Shown here piece after piece: positions 16,009-26,564 of a stretch of 45,771 nt of DNA. The stretch covers positions 29,454 through 75,224 of the forward strand of contig NZ_RQSP01000004.1 in assembly GCF_009078285.1 (NCBI RefSeq). Direction: 5' to 3'. A program made the translations under genes and the position numbers. Below the pieces are notes generated by a model. It was not told the origin of the DNA. It saw nothing but the letters and a program-made list of their open reading frames with translations, and ran no database searches. Positions within the stretch are counted from its first letter, which is position 1; each line of letters starts with the position of its first letter. Source of the stretch: Bifidobacterium jacchi. Its GTDB lineage: Bacteria; Actinomycetota; Actinomycetes; Actinomycetales; Bifidobacteriaceae.

Positions 16009-16394
16009 CGCAATGCCTCCAATCTGGCAAACGTCACTCTGTATCGGGCGGGGCTCCATAGTCGTTGAGGGATTATGGCCACCTCGACCGGCTGAAAACC
16101 GGTACCAAGCCGAGGGGCAACAGCGTCCGCCCACGCATTGATGATGTCGTCAGTCGCGAATGCTGCGGGAATGAAGAACACGTACCTTGCAGGCTTGAGC
16201 TTATGCCGCATCACAACCTGCTTGGTCTGTTCAGTAGTTAGGCTCAATGGTTTGGCGGTTACCGCATCGACCATCTTGGCGTTGTGAGTAAGCATCATTA
16301 GGGCCACGATTCCAATGCTGATAAGTGTCGTCAGCATGAGGATGGCGGCTGGGTGCTCTCGCATGTAAGCGAGTACCATCATGAATGTGTTCAT
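16005..16394 (-). CDS. Small single-helix membrane protein of the tra operon
   Basis: A 129-residue protein I do not recognise. Residues 1-16 are short and polar. A membrane helix spans about 17-36 (AAILMLTTLISIGIVALMML), and the remaining 90 residues form a basic soluble domain (QVVMRHKLKPARYVFFIPAA). It precedes the FtsK-like gene and overlaps it by ATGA. A membrane anchor or adaptor for the translocase, which itself lacks membrane helices, is a reasonable guess. Start ATG 16394 has a GGA-type ribosome site (AGGATTTC). No catalytic motif seen. Confidence 0.75.
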   Translation of the reverse strand: MNTFMMVLAYMREHPAAILMLTTLISIGIVALMMLTHNAKMVDAVTAKPLSLTTEQTKQVVMRHKLKPARYVFFIPAAFATDDIINAWADAVAPRLGTGFQPVEVAIIPQRLWSPARYRVTFARLEALR

Positions 16395-16429
16395 GATGAA
16401 ATCCTTCCGACGGGATTGAAGTGAATGCG

Positions 16430-16456
16430 GCTGGGGGTGCCGCTAACACCCCCAGC
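16430..16456 (-). terminator. Strong hairpin between the 16470 gene and the tra operon
   Basis: GCTGGGGGTG (16430-16439) pairs perfectly with CACCCCCAGC (16447-16456). It sits just after the small gene and 36 nt before the membrane-protein gene, so it could terminate or attenuate transcription into rep/tra. Confidence 0.6.
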
Positions 16457-16469
16457 ACTTAGCCAGCTC

Positions 16470-16637
16470 TCAGTATCCGAGAGCTTGGTTGATAGCCGCC
16501 ATTTCGAGCGGGCGGGGGAAGATGCGGCCTACGGGAGTGTCTCCGAGTTTGACTTCGATGCACTCGTAGGGACGGCCGTCCTTGCTGACTGCGCGCAGGA
16601 CATCCGCGTGCAGGATAGGCGTGGTCTCGTTGTCCAC
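16470..16637 (-). CDS. Small protein of unknown function, 55 residues
   Basis: Not recognised. It is chosen because a near-perfect ribosome site, AAAGGAGGTG, lies six bases before GTG 16637. The encoded protein starts VDNETTPILHADVLRA and ends RPLEMAAINQALGY. It is mildly acidic with no membrane segment. It is the first gene of the leftward unit and reads away from the XRE regulator, sharing the promoter region and the 21-bp palindrome. A longer frame starting 30 codons upstream (MYILHLRR) exists but would place the ribosome site inside the gene. Possibly an accessory or anti-repressor factor; no evidence for either. Confidence 0.65.
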   Translation of the reverse strand: MDNETTPILHADVLRAVSKDGRPYECIEVKLGDTPVGRIFPRPLEMAAINQALGY

Positions 16638-16709
16638 CTTGATCACCTCCTTTCGTTGTGTTTCGTTGTGATTCCATGCAATCTCAAGAATGGCCATGTG
16701 GCTTCGGCG

Positions 16710-16730
16710 TAGGTGTAATATATACACCTA
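16710..16730. promoter_or_regulatory. Candidate operator of the divergent regulator region
   Basis: TAGGTGT (16710-16716) and ACACCTA (16724-16730) form a 7-bp perfect inverted repeat around AATATAT. It lies in the AT-rich gap between the leftward small gene and the XRE gene. The centre doubles as a -10-like TATA stretch. Binding by the XRE protein is inferred. Confidence 0.55.
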
Positions 16731-16779
16731 TATGCAGTGGTTTCGTTGAAGAATAAGGGTTTTTGGAGATTTAAGGAAT

Positions 16780-17853
16780 ATGCGAATTGATAGTAAGGCT
16801 TTAGTGCAAGCGCTAAAGAAAGCCGGAGAAAAGCGTGGTATGACGCAAGAGGAGCTGGGCGAGCAGTTGGGGTTCAGCAAAGATCGCACGAAGAACATAT
16901 TCTCTGGTCGCACCAAACTTAGTGGAGACGATGTGCTGGCAATCTTAAGTAATCCGCAATACTCGTTGTCGAAGCTGAAAAAGTACATGCCGTATTGGCG
17001 TTTACGCAGAGACCTTGCAGATGTTGAGCGGGAATCTCAAATAATGGAGACGGTTAATGAGAGTGCGTTGATGTTTCCAAAGCGAATTCAGTCATCGTTG
17101 ATGCAGACGAATGTGCGCAAATCGTCGACCGAAATGGCACGGGATGTGATGAGTGATAAACGTTGGTGGCTGTTGCGAACGGGATGGATATGTTCTGCAT
17201 CTCGTGACGGAGAAAAGATCATATTTACTCCCATAGCGCCAGATTTTCTAACGGCAGTTAATGCCATGAAGCGTATGGGGTGGATTTCTTACAACAAAGA
17301 AATGAATACAGCCTGCGCCTGTTGGGAGAGAATAAATGGCGGTAAAACCGAACCAGAATCAAATGCCTTTTGTGAGGTAACGCTACGGAGCTACATCATA
17401 AATCCGGATAATGGTTTTGATCTCGATTCGCAATTTCGGCAAGTAGTTGCTGGCAGAAGTATTGGCGCTGTAGAGTTTGATAGAGTTGAAGAGCTAGCCA
17501 AATGCATCGATGTCGTTGCCGATATAGTCAAAAATTGGGTGCATTATTCGCTGCCTGATCAGACAGATGAATATGGTGTTTCGCCTGCTAGCCTCTACAG
17601 AGATAAGTTCGATTATCTCGAGGCTGCGGTTCTTGAAATGTGTGCAATTCACTATGATCTTGTGCAGTCTGATATCGAAATCGATGAATCGGTCGAACGG
17701 CGATATCTTCAGATTATGTCTGAGGACGGCAAGCGCTATCAATCTTCCGCATTGATTGATGGAATCCTTGCCGTGAACGATAGGTTGGGGCATTTGGCTA
17801 GTCCTAAAGCTAATGACTGGAAGCAGTACGGTTCGCTTCAGAAAAACCGGTGA
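16780..17853 (+). CDS. XRE-type regulator with long unknown C-terminal domain
   Basis: A 357-residue protein. Residues 5-60 form a classical helix-turn-helix (KKAGEKRGMTQEELGEQLGF, then SKDRTKNIFSGRTKLSGDDV). The remaining 290 residues match nothing I know; they contain DKRWWLLRTGWICSASRDGE and several helical stretches. It is probably the regulator keeping the element quiet, as it is transcribed divergently from the rep/tra operon across a palindromic operator candidate. The size is far above a simple repressor, so sensing or protein contacts are likely. Base composition is AT-richer than the chromosome. The ribosome site is poor (TTTAAGGAAT). It is the last gene before the right attachment site. 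Confidence 0.82.
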   Translation: MRIDSKALVQALKKAGEKRGMTQEELGEQLGFSKDRTKNIFSGRTKLSGDDVLAILSNPQYSLSKLKKYMPYWRLRRDLADVERESQIMETVNESALMFPKRIQSSLMQTNVRKSSTEMARDVMSDKRWWLLRTGWICSASRDGEKIIFTPIAPDFLTAVNAMKRMGWISYNKEMNTACACWERINGGKTEPESNAFCEVTLRSYIINPDNGFDLDSQFRQVVAGRSIGAVEFDRVEELAKCIDVVADIVKNWVHYSLPDQTDEYGVSPASLYRDKFDYLEAAVLEMCAIHYDLVQSDIEIDESVERRYLQIMSEDGKRYQSSALIDGILAVNDRLGHLASPKANDWKQYGSLQKNR

Positions 17854-17896
17854 AGTATTTGATTCGAGTTAATAGATGCTGGCAATGCTTGGCAGA

Positions 17897-17915
17897 TTTG
17901 TCCAGATTTTGTCCA
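17897..17915. promoter_or_regulatory. Probable integrase arm-type sites, right end
   Basis: Two TTTGTCCA words, 11 bp apart (17897 and 17908), both followed by GA. They match the four-copy set at the left end in sequence and spacing. They lie about 70 bp inside attR. Confidence 0.55.
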
Positions 17916-17952
17916 GAAATGGCAACGGCGACAAGATGGCCGGAAAAATGAA

Positions 17953-17984
17953 AAAGGCTAGGAATCTTATGATTCCTAGCCTTT
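17953..17984 (-). terminator. Terminator of tRNA-fMet carried by the element
   Basis: AAAGGCTAGGAATC pairs perfectly with GATTCCTAGCCTTT around TTAT. On the minus strand a U-rich stretch follows (CCTTTTTCATTTTT). It replaces the host hairpin left behind at 9979-10006, which it resembles. Confidence 0.85.
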
Positions 17985-17985
17985 G

Positions 17986-18035
17986 CCAGTAGCGGGGCAT
18001 GGATTTGAACCATGGACCTCTGGGTTATGAGCCCA
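17986..18035. other. attR, 50-bp direct repeat inside tRNA-fMet
   Basis: Identical to 10011-10060. It covers the tRNA 3' part from the anticodon loop to five bases beyond the discriminator side. The tRNA gene remains complete at this end. Outside the core, the flanks at the two ends remain about 80% alike for another 60 bp or so (CAAGATGGCCGG is present in both). Confidence 0.93.
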
Positions 18036-18063
18036 GCGAGCTACCGAGCTGCTCCACCCCGCG
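17990..18063 (-). tRNA. tRNA-fMet (CAT), initiator
   Basis: A 74-nt cloverleaf, CCA not encoded. Acceptor CGCGGGG with CCCCGCT, discriminator A. Initiator features: no Watson-Crick pair at 1-72 (C against U), three consecutive G-C pairs in the anticodon stem (CTGGG CTCATAA CCCAG), and A11-U24 in the D stem. The element uses its 3' half as attachment site but restores the full sequence. Confidence 0.95.
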
Positions 18064-18219
18064 TCGGCTTGTCTTGTGACAGCTCTATCTAAGATACTGT
18101 TGAAAGCGAAGTTGTCAAGTCGGCGTGTCGTGCTGTGTGCGGCGGTTCGTGGCACCTCCCGATAACGCGATATAGCCAACGGCGATAACGTCGGCGGTGT
18201 CCCGTCGGTGGAGTGCAGT

Positions 18220-18225
18220 CATAAT
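18220..18225 (+). promoter_or_regulatory. Possible -10 box, leaderless metA
   Basis: CATAAT ends six bases before the metA ATG, so a transcript start would fall on or next to the start codon. No ribosome site precedes the ATG. No good -35 hexamer is visible. A leaderless mRNA is inferred. Confidence 0.35.
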
Positions 18226-18231
18226 GGAATC

Positions 18232-19275
18232 ATGCCTATCAAGATCCCCAGTGGCCTGCCGGCCAGAGCCATACTCGACTCGGAGCGCATCTTCGCGCTC
18301 GAAAAGCCCGAGGCGGAGCGACAGCGTGTGCGTCCGCTCCGACTGGTGATCCTCAACCTCATGCCGAAGAAGATCGAGACGGAGACGCAGCTGCTGCGTC
18401 TGATCTCGAAGAGTCCGCTGCAGGTCGAGGTCGACTTCATGAAGACCTCGACGCACGAGGCCACGCATGTCAGCCGCGATCATCTGCTCAAGTTCTACGA
18501 GACGCTTGACGCATTCCGCGACAACTTCTACGACGGACTCGTCGTCACGGGGGCTCCCGTCGAGCATCTGCCGTTCGAGCAGGTGGATTATTGGGACGAG
18601 TTCAAGGCGATCCTCGACTGGGCATCCACCCACGTCTTCTCCACCATGTACCTGTGCTGGGGTGCGATGGGCGCGCTGAACTACCGGTACGGCGTTCGCA
18701 AGGTCGACTACCCGCAGAAGATCTTCGGCGTGTTCCCCCAGTATCTTCAGGATGAGTACTGCTTCCTGACCAACGGCTTCGACGAGATCGCGCTGCAGCC
18801 GCATTCCAGGCTCGCCGGCGTGAATGAGGATGACGTACGCGCCAACCATGATCTCCAGATACTGACATGGGGGCCACAATCCGGACCGGGGTTGATCGCC
18901 ACGCGCGACTTCTCCGAGGTGTTCGCGCTCGGCCACTGGGAATACGGCAAGACCACGCTCGCCGAGGAATATGAGCGCGACATGGCGAAGGGACTGACGA
19001 ACGTACCGTTCCCGGTCAATTACTTCCCGCATGACGATCCGCATCTTGAACCGCTGTTCAGCTGGCGGGCGCACGGCAATCTGCTGTGGCGCAACTGGCT
19101 CAACTGGGTGTATCAGACCACGCCCTACGACCTTGCGGAGGTGCCGCAGTTGCGCGCCGAGAAGCGGCTCGGCACGGATCGATCCATCCGGCACGCCCCC
19201 GGTGGCCCGAGAAAGGACGATTTCGCGCCGTTCCTGCATGACGGCTATGGCGTGATTCGCGCCGACGCGCAGTGA
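18232..19275 (+). CDS. metA: Homoserine O-acyltransferase MetA, predicted acetyl-type
   Basis: Cytosolic first committed step of methionine synthesis: transfers an acyl group from acyl-CoA to homoserine. The 347-residue protein aligns without gaps to E. coli numbering at key sites: nucleophile Cys142 (LCWGAMGAL), His235 and Glu237 (ALGHWEYG). Residue 111 is Glu (TGAPVEHLPFEQVDYW). In this family Glu at 111 goes with acetyl-CoA and Gly with succinyl-CoA, so the product is predicted to be O-acetylhomoserine despite the MetA fold. ATG 18232 is chosen because the conserved MPIKIPSGLPA start follows. An in-frame GTG eight codons upstream is less likely. It is a single gene with its own hairpin terminator. 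Confidence 0.95.
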   Translation: MPIKIPSGLPARAILDSERIFALEKPEAERQRVRPLRLVILNLMPKKIETETQLLRLISKSPLQVEVDFMKTSTHEATHVSRDHLLKFYETLDAFRDNFYDGLVVTGAPVEHLPFEQVDYWDEFKAILDWASTHVFSTMYLCWGAMGALNYRYGVRKVDYPQKIFGVFPQYLQDEYCFLTNGFDEIALQPHSRLAGVNEDDVRANHDLQILTWGPQSGPGLIATRDFSEVFALGHWEYGKTTLAEEYERDMAKGLTNVPFPVNYFPHDDPHLEPLFSWRAHGNLLWRNWLNWVYQTTPYDLAEVPQLRAEKRLGTDRSIRHAPGGPRKDDFAPFLHDGYGVIRADAQ

Positions 19276-19286
19276 GCGCAGTGAGT

Positions 19287-19314
19287 GCCGCGCACGTTAA
19301 TTGACGTGCGCGGC
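19287..19314 (+). terminator. metA terminator hairpin
   Basis: GCCGCGCACGT (19287-19297) pairs perfectly with ACGTGCGCGGC (19304-19314). It begins 11 nt after the metA stop. No T-run. Confidence 0.7.
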
Positions 19315-19757
19315 GCTCGTGCGGCGGTGACAATCCAGGCGGCGGCATAAGCTGCGGTTTATTCGTCATTCGCCTGTGATCTGACGCAATACGAAACAAT
19401 ATGAAGCGGTCTGCGAAATCGGGCGGGAGATGTCCACGCCTCATGGCCTCGATCCAACTAGGCAATGGGCGTCAATGTGACCAATATGTGAGACAGATAT
19501 CGCTGTTTCCCAAGGGTGGAAAAGTGGGGCGACACGCCGTCAAAAGCTTGAAAAATCAACGATTAATCGCGTTGTCCAAACTGGAAATAACAATACGACT
19601 TAGCCATTCGGAGCCGAGTGTCTGGTCAGCGACTCCGAGTCGCGCCGGGCGGTACAACAGAGGCTTCGAGCGCGGCTGGACGGAGTAACCCAAACGTCAC
19701 ATTCGCCTCAACCGTTGGGCTAGACTTGCACTGACAAACGAGAGCAGGAGGCGCGAA
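19315..19757. other. Intergenic region upstream of the atp operon
   Basis: About 440 nt with no supported gene. It should contain the ATP synthase operon promoter. I see no clear consensus hexamer pair, only the ribosome site GGAGG just before atpB. Confidence 0.5.
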
Positions 19758-20573
19758 ATGGTAGAAGCGGTTGGCATTGGCACGCTTCTGGCTGCCGAGA
19801 GCGGCCCCGATCTGCCCACCATCAATGATTTCCTTCCCGATCCGATCCTTTTCGCCGGTACTCCGTTCGCGATCAATCGGATCATGCTCATTCGTATCGT
19901 GGCCACGGTGGTGCTGTTGGTCGTGCTCGGTATCACCGCGCAACGGGCCAAGCTCATTCCGGGCCGTTGGCAGGGTGTGGTCGAAACCGGCATCGATTTC
20001 GTGCGCGACAGCGTCGTGTATCAGATCATGGGCGAGGTTCGCGGCCGCAAGCATGTGCCGATGATCGCGACCCTGTTCTTCACGATCTTCGTGTTCAACC
20101 TGTGCGGCATCATTCCCGGCATGAACATGGCGGCGACCGCCACGGTGGTCATGCCGCTGCTGTTCGCGGTGTGGGTGCTCATCCAATACTGGGTGACCGC
20201 TGTGCGCGAAAAGGGGCTGTGGGGCTTCGTTCGTGACGAATGCTTCCCCAAGGGCGTGCCGTGGCCGGTGTACATTCTGCTGGCACCGATTCAGCTGTGC
20301 GAGCTGGTGCTCATCCGCCCGGCCTCGCTGACCATCCGTCTGTTCGCCAACATGGTGTCCGGCCACCTTCTGGTCGCCTCCTGCCTGGCGTTCACGCAGT
20401 ACTGGGTCATTGAGGCCTCGAACAAGCTCGCAGGCATCCCGGTCGGTATGCTGTGGTTTGTGTTCGGATTGGTGCTCACGCTGTTCGAGGCGTTCGTCGC
20501 CTTCCTGCAGGCCTACGTGTTCGCCATTCTGTCCACGGTGTACATCTCGATGAGCTACCCTGAAGAGGAGTAG
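19758..20573 (+). CDS. atpB: ATP synthase subunit a
   Basis: Membrane subunit a of Fo, forming the proton half-channels against the c-ring. The 271-residue protein has five to six membrane helices. The essential arginine lies in SLTIRLFANMVSGHLLV, the family signature. In bifidobacteria the enzyme mainly hydrolyses ATP to export protons, because there is no respiratory chain. ATG 19758 follows GGAGG. It is the first gene of an eight-gene operon in the standard order a-c-b-delta-alpha-gamma-beta-epsilon. No atpI is seen upstream. Confidence 0.97.
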   Translation: MVEAVGIGTLLAAESGPDLPTINDFLPDPILFAGTPFAINRIMLIRIVATVVLLVVLGITAQRAKLIPGRWQGVVETGIDFVRDSVVYQIMGEVRGRKHVPMIATLFFTIFVFNLCGIIPGMNMAATATVVMPLLFAVWVLIQYWVTAVREKGLWGFVRDECFPKGVPWPVYILLAPIQLCELVLIRPASLTIRLFANMVSGHLLVASCLAFTQYWVIEASNKLAGIPVGMLWFVFGLVLTLFEAFVAFLQAYVFAILSTVYISMSYPEEE

Positions 20574-20689
20574 ACCAGATCGCCGCTCAAATGCGTACCA
20601 CAAGCGCCACAAGCGCCACAAGCACACGAAGCGCCCACCATTCAAGACTTACCACTGAAAACCAATACCAACGTTCAACGGTCAATTAG

Positions 20690-20932
<243 letters not shown>

Positions 20933-20983
20933 GGCGATCCGGCGTTTCACACGTTTCGTATTCGAGATTGAAAGGAGGACTTC

Positions 20984-21517
20984 ATGGTGATCGCGGCTGA
21001 GAAGAGCGGCATCGATCTGTTCCTTCCCGAACTCTATGACATCGTGTGGTCTCTGATCATCCTTGTCATCGTCGCGGTGTTCTTCTACAAGTTCTTCATG
21101 CCGAAGTTCAACGCCATCTTCGATGAGCGCGCGGCGAGGATCGAAGGCAACATCGCCAAGGCGGAACAGGCGAAGAAGGATGCGGACGCGGCCAAGCAGA
21201 AGTACGAGGCCCAGCTCAGCAACGCACGCGTCGAAGCGTCCAAGATTCGTGACGACGCCCGCGCGGAAGCCTCCCATATCATTTCCGATGCCCGGTCCCG
21301 TGCCGAGTCCGATGCGGCGCAGATCACGGCAAACGCGCAGCGCGCCATCGAGTCGCAGCAGCAGCAGGCCATGGTCAGCCTCAAGGGCGAAGTCGGCGCG
21401 CTGGCGACGGCGTTGGCCGGCAAGATCCTTGGTTCCAAGCTGCAAAGCGACGATGTCCAGTCCTCGATGATCGACAAGATGATCGCAGACATGGATGCGA
21501 CCGCCGACAAGAAGTGA
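20984..21517 (+). CDS. atpF: ATP synthase subunit b
   Basis: The peripheral stalk subunit joining Fo to F1. The 177-residue protein has one N-terminal membrane helix (about 15-38, YDIVWSLIILVIVAVFFYKF) and a long charged coiled coil rich in Ala, Lys, Glu and Arg (KAEQAKKDADAAKQKYEAQL). Length and layout are normal for a homodimeric b. ATG 20984 follows AAAGGAGG. It lies 51 nt after atpE. Confidence 0.96.
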   Translation: MVIAAEKSGIDLFLPELYDIVWSLIILVIVAVFFYKFFMPKFNAIFDERAARIEGNIAKAEQAKKDADAAKQKYEAQLSNARVEASKIRDDARAEASHIISDARSRAESDAAQITANAQRAIESQQQQAMVSLKGEVGALATALAGKILGSKLQSDDVQSSMIDKMIADMDATADKK

Positions 21518-21565
21518 GAGTGCGCCGTTCAGGCACACCATGCCAAGAATAAAGGGAGGTGACCG

Positions 21566-22393
21566 ATGCGAGGAGAGGCGTCACGCATAGCGGATCGCGT
21601 CTCGCGCGACGCGCTGGCCCCAAAGCTGCGCGAAGCCGGTCAGGATGCATGGCGAATCGGCAATGAGCTGTTCACCATCACCAACGTGCTGGACCACAAC
21701 GTGCAGCTGGAACGCGCGCTCACCGATCCGTCACGTCCCGTGGCGGACAAGACCGCGGTGCTGCACGAGCTGTTCGGCGACAATGCCCACCCGGTGACGA
21801 CGGCGATCATGACCGATCTTGTCGGACGCAAGTGGAGCAAGGCATCGCATATCGCCAACGCCGTCGAGGACTTCGGCGTCGACGCGATGATGTACTACAC
21901 CGACGCGACCGATACGACGCTCAAGGTTTCCGTGGAGCTCGCCGAGCTGCATTCGGCGCTGCTTCGACTGCCCGTGGTACGCGCCAAGCTCTATGATCTG
22001 TCGGCTCCGGCGCAGGCCCGCGTCAAGCTGCTTCATACGGTGCTCAGCGATGCGGGGCTCAACAAGGTCACGCTTCGACTTGCCGAGCACGCCACCTGCA
22101 ATCCGCGCAATCGCCGCTATCTGGAGACCATCCAGTGGCTGATCAACAAGTTCTCGCGCCATATGGGCGAGTCGATGATCACCGTCACCACGGCGGCGCC
22201 GCTGAGTCTCGACCAGGTCAAGCGACTTGTCTCCATCTACTCGGCGAAGCTCAATCATCCCGTGCACATCAATTCGGTGGTCGATCCCTCGGTCATCGGC
22301 GGCATGCGCATCCAGGTCGGCGACGAGGTCACCGACAACACCGTGGTGGCGCAGCTGGAGAAGCTGCATCGCTCGGTGAGGGCTAGCGCCTAA
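21566..22393 (+). CDS. atpH: ATP synthase subunit delta
   Basis: Sits on top of F1 and binds subunit b, completing the stator. The 275-residue protein is longer than the roughly 180 residues of E. coli delta, as usual in actinobacteria, with an extra N-terminal helical stretch. The C-terminal OSCP-like motif is visible: VTTAAPLSLDQVKRLVSIYS and then VVDPSVIGGMRIQVGDEV. AAAGGGAGGTGA precedes ATG 21566. Unlike mycobacteria, it is not fused with a second b subunit. Confidence 0.95.
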   Translation: MRGEASRIADRVSRDALAPKLREAGQDAWRIGNELFTITNVLDHNVQLERALTDPSRPVADKTAVLHELFGDNAHPVTTAIMTDLVGRKWSKASHIANAVEDFGVDAMMYYTDATDTTLKVSVELAELHSALLRLPVVRAKLYDLSAPAQARVKLLHTVLSDAGLNKVTLRLAEHATCNPRNRRYLETIQWLINKFSRHMGESMITVTTAAPLSLDQVKRLVSIYSAKLNHPVHINSVVDPSVIGGMRIQVGDEVTDNTVVAQLEKLHRSVRASA

Positions 22394-22462
22394 ACCTGTG
22401 ACGGCACGGGTCTCGACCAGGTCCGTGCCCGACTGAATATGCAACAACAATAAGGAGTGATC

Positions 22463-24145
22463 ATGGCAGAACTTACCATTGATCCCGCCGCGATACGCAA
22501 GGCGCTCGACGATTTCGTCGAGTCGTACAAGCCGAGCGACACTCCCACTCAGGAAGTGGGGTATGTCGCCACGGCCGGTGACGGCATCGCGCACGTGACG
22601 GGACTGCCTGGTTGCATGGCCAACGAGCTGCTGACCTTTGAGGATGGCACGCTCGGCCTGGCGTTCAACCTTGACGCTCGTGAGATCGGCGTGGTTATCC
22701 TCGGCGACTTCGCAGGCATCGAGGAAGGCCAGGAGGTCCGACGCACCGGCGAAGTGCTCTCCGTGCCCGTCGGTGACGGCTACCTCGGCCGCACCGTCGA
22801 TCCGCTGGGCAACCCGATCGATGGCCTTGGCGAGATCAAGGGACTTGATGATCGACGCATTCTTGAGGCTCAGGCCCCCGACGTGATGCATCGTCATTCG
22901 GTCGACGAGCCGATGTCCACCGGCCTCAAGGCCATCGATGCGATGACCCCGATCGGCCGCGGTCAGCGTCAGCTGATCATCGGCGATCGTCAGACCGGCA
23001 AGACCGCCATCGCGATCGATACGATCATCAACCAGAAGAAGAACTGGGAATCCGGCGATCCGAAGAAGCAGGTGCGCTGCATCTACGTCGCCATCGGCCA
23101 GAAGGGCTCGACCATCGCCTCGGTGCGTCAGAGCCTCGAAGAGGCCGGCGCGATGGAGTACACGACCATCGTCGCCTCCCCGGCGTCCGATTCCGCAGGC
23201 TTCAAGTACATCGCCCCGTACACCGGCTCGGCCATCGGCCAGCATTGGATGTACCACGGCAAGCATGTGCTCATCGTCTTCGACGATCTGTCGAAGCAGG
23301 CCGAAGCCTACCGTTCGATCTCGCTGCTGCTGCGTCGCCCGCCGGGGCGCGAGGCGTACCCGGGCGATGTGTTCTACCTGCACTCCCGTCTGCTCGAACG
23401 TTGCGCCAAGCTGTCCGACGATCTCGGCGGCGGCTCGATGACCGGTCTGCCGATCGTTGAAACCAAGGCGAACGACGTGTCCGCGTACATTCCAACCAAC
23501 GTGATCTCCATCACCGACGGTCAGATCTTCCTGCAGTCCGACCTGTTCAACGCGAACCAGCGTCCTGCAGTGGACGTCGGCATCTCCGTGTCCCGAGTCG
23601 GCGGCGCGGCACAGACCAAGGCGCTGAAGAAGGTCTCCGGCACGCTGAAGATCTCGCTGGCGCAGTACCGCTCGCTGGAATCCTTCGCGATGTTCGCGTC
23701 CGATCTGGACGCCGCATCCAAGGCGCAGCTCAACCGCGGTTCGCACCTGACCGAGCTGCTGAAGCAGCCGCAGTTCTCGCCGTATTCGATGGAGCAGGAA
23801 GTCGTGTCCGTGTGGGCCGGAACCCACGGCAAGATGGACGATCTGCCGCTGGGCGACGTGCTGCCGTTCGAGCATGCGCTGCTTGACTGGCTTGAGCACA
23901 ACACCGACATCCTCAAGACCATCCGCGAGACCGAGAACTTCACCGCCGACACCGAGGCCGCCCTCGACAAGGCCGTGGACCAGTTCCGCGAGACCTACGT
24001 CACCAAGGCCGGAAAGCCGCTGGTGCAGCACAAGAAGAAGGCCCCGAAGAACCCGACCCCGGTCGAGCAGGAGAAGATCGTCGCGAACGCCGACAAGCCC
24101 GAGCACGATCCGAACAAGCACCCGATGGCCGGAGAAAAGAAGTAG
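22463..24145 (+). CDS. atpA: ATP synthase subunit alpha
   Basis: Non-catalytic nucleotide-binding subunit of F1. The 560-residue protein carries the P-loop GDRQTGKTA, the signature [17 protein letters not shown], and the catalytic-site arginine in the same VSRVGG stretch that reaches into the beta sites. A Lys/Pro/Glu-rich tail of about 45 residues ([16 protein letters not shown]) extends beyond E. coli alpha. C-terminal extensions of alpha are known in mycobacteria, where they restrain hydrolysis; here the sequence differs and the role is open. AAGGAG precedes ATG 22463; an ATG two codons earlier is too close. Confidence 0.98.
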   Translation: MAELTIDPAAIRKALDDFVESYKPSDTPTQEVGYVATAGDGIAHVTGLPGCMANELLTFEDGTLGLAFNLDAREIGVVILGDFAGIEEGQEVRRTGEVLSVPVGDGYLGRTVDPLGNPIDGLGEIKGLDDRRILEAQAPDVMHRHSVDEPMSTGLKAIDAMTPIGRGQRQLIIGDRQTGKTAIAIDTIINQKKNWESGDPKKQVRCIYVAIGQKGSTIASVRQSLEEAGAMEYTTIVASPASDSAGFKYIAPYTGSAIGQHWMYHGKHVLIVFDDLSKQAEAYRSISLLLRRPPGREAYPGDVFYLHSRLLERCAKLSDDLGGGSMTGLPIVETKANDVSAYIPTNVISITDGQIFLQSDLFNANQRPAVDVGISVSRVGGAAQTKALKKVSGTLKISLAQYRSLESFAMFASDLDAASKAQLNRGSHLTELLKQPQFSPYSMEQEVVSVWAGTHGKMDDLPLGDVLPFEHALLDWLEHNTDILKTIRETENFTADTEAALDKAVDQFRETYVTKAGKPLVQHKKKAPKNPTPVEQEKIVANADKPEHDPNKHPMAGEKK

Positions 24146-24148
24146 CAC

Positions 24149-26563
<2,415 letters not shown>

Positions 26564-26564
<1 letters not shown>

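Larger units (their letters stand above)
10011..17985. mobile_element. Integrative element in tRNA-fMet with Int, Rep, Tra and R-M
   Basis: About 8.0 kb between 50-bp direct repeats, one of which completes an intact initiator tRNA gene. Gene order: integrase (+), methyltransferase and restriction enzyme (-), broken small basic gene (+), HTH protein, Rep, FtsK-like translocase, membrane protein, small protein (all -), XRE regulator (+). An integrase, an excisionase-like protein, a plasmid-type Rep and a single FtsK-family transfer ATPase, with no relaxase or type IV secretion genes, define an actinomycete integrative and conjugative element (pSAM2 type). The restriction-modification genes and the XRE gene are visibly richer in A+T than the flanks, which supports transfer. 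Whether it still excises or moves is not shown. Confidence 0.88.
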
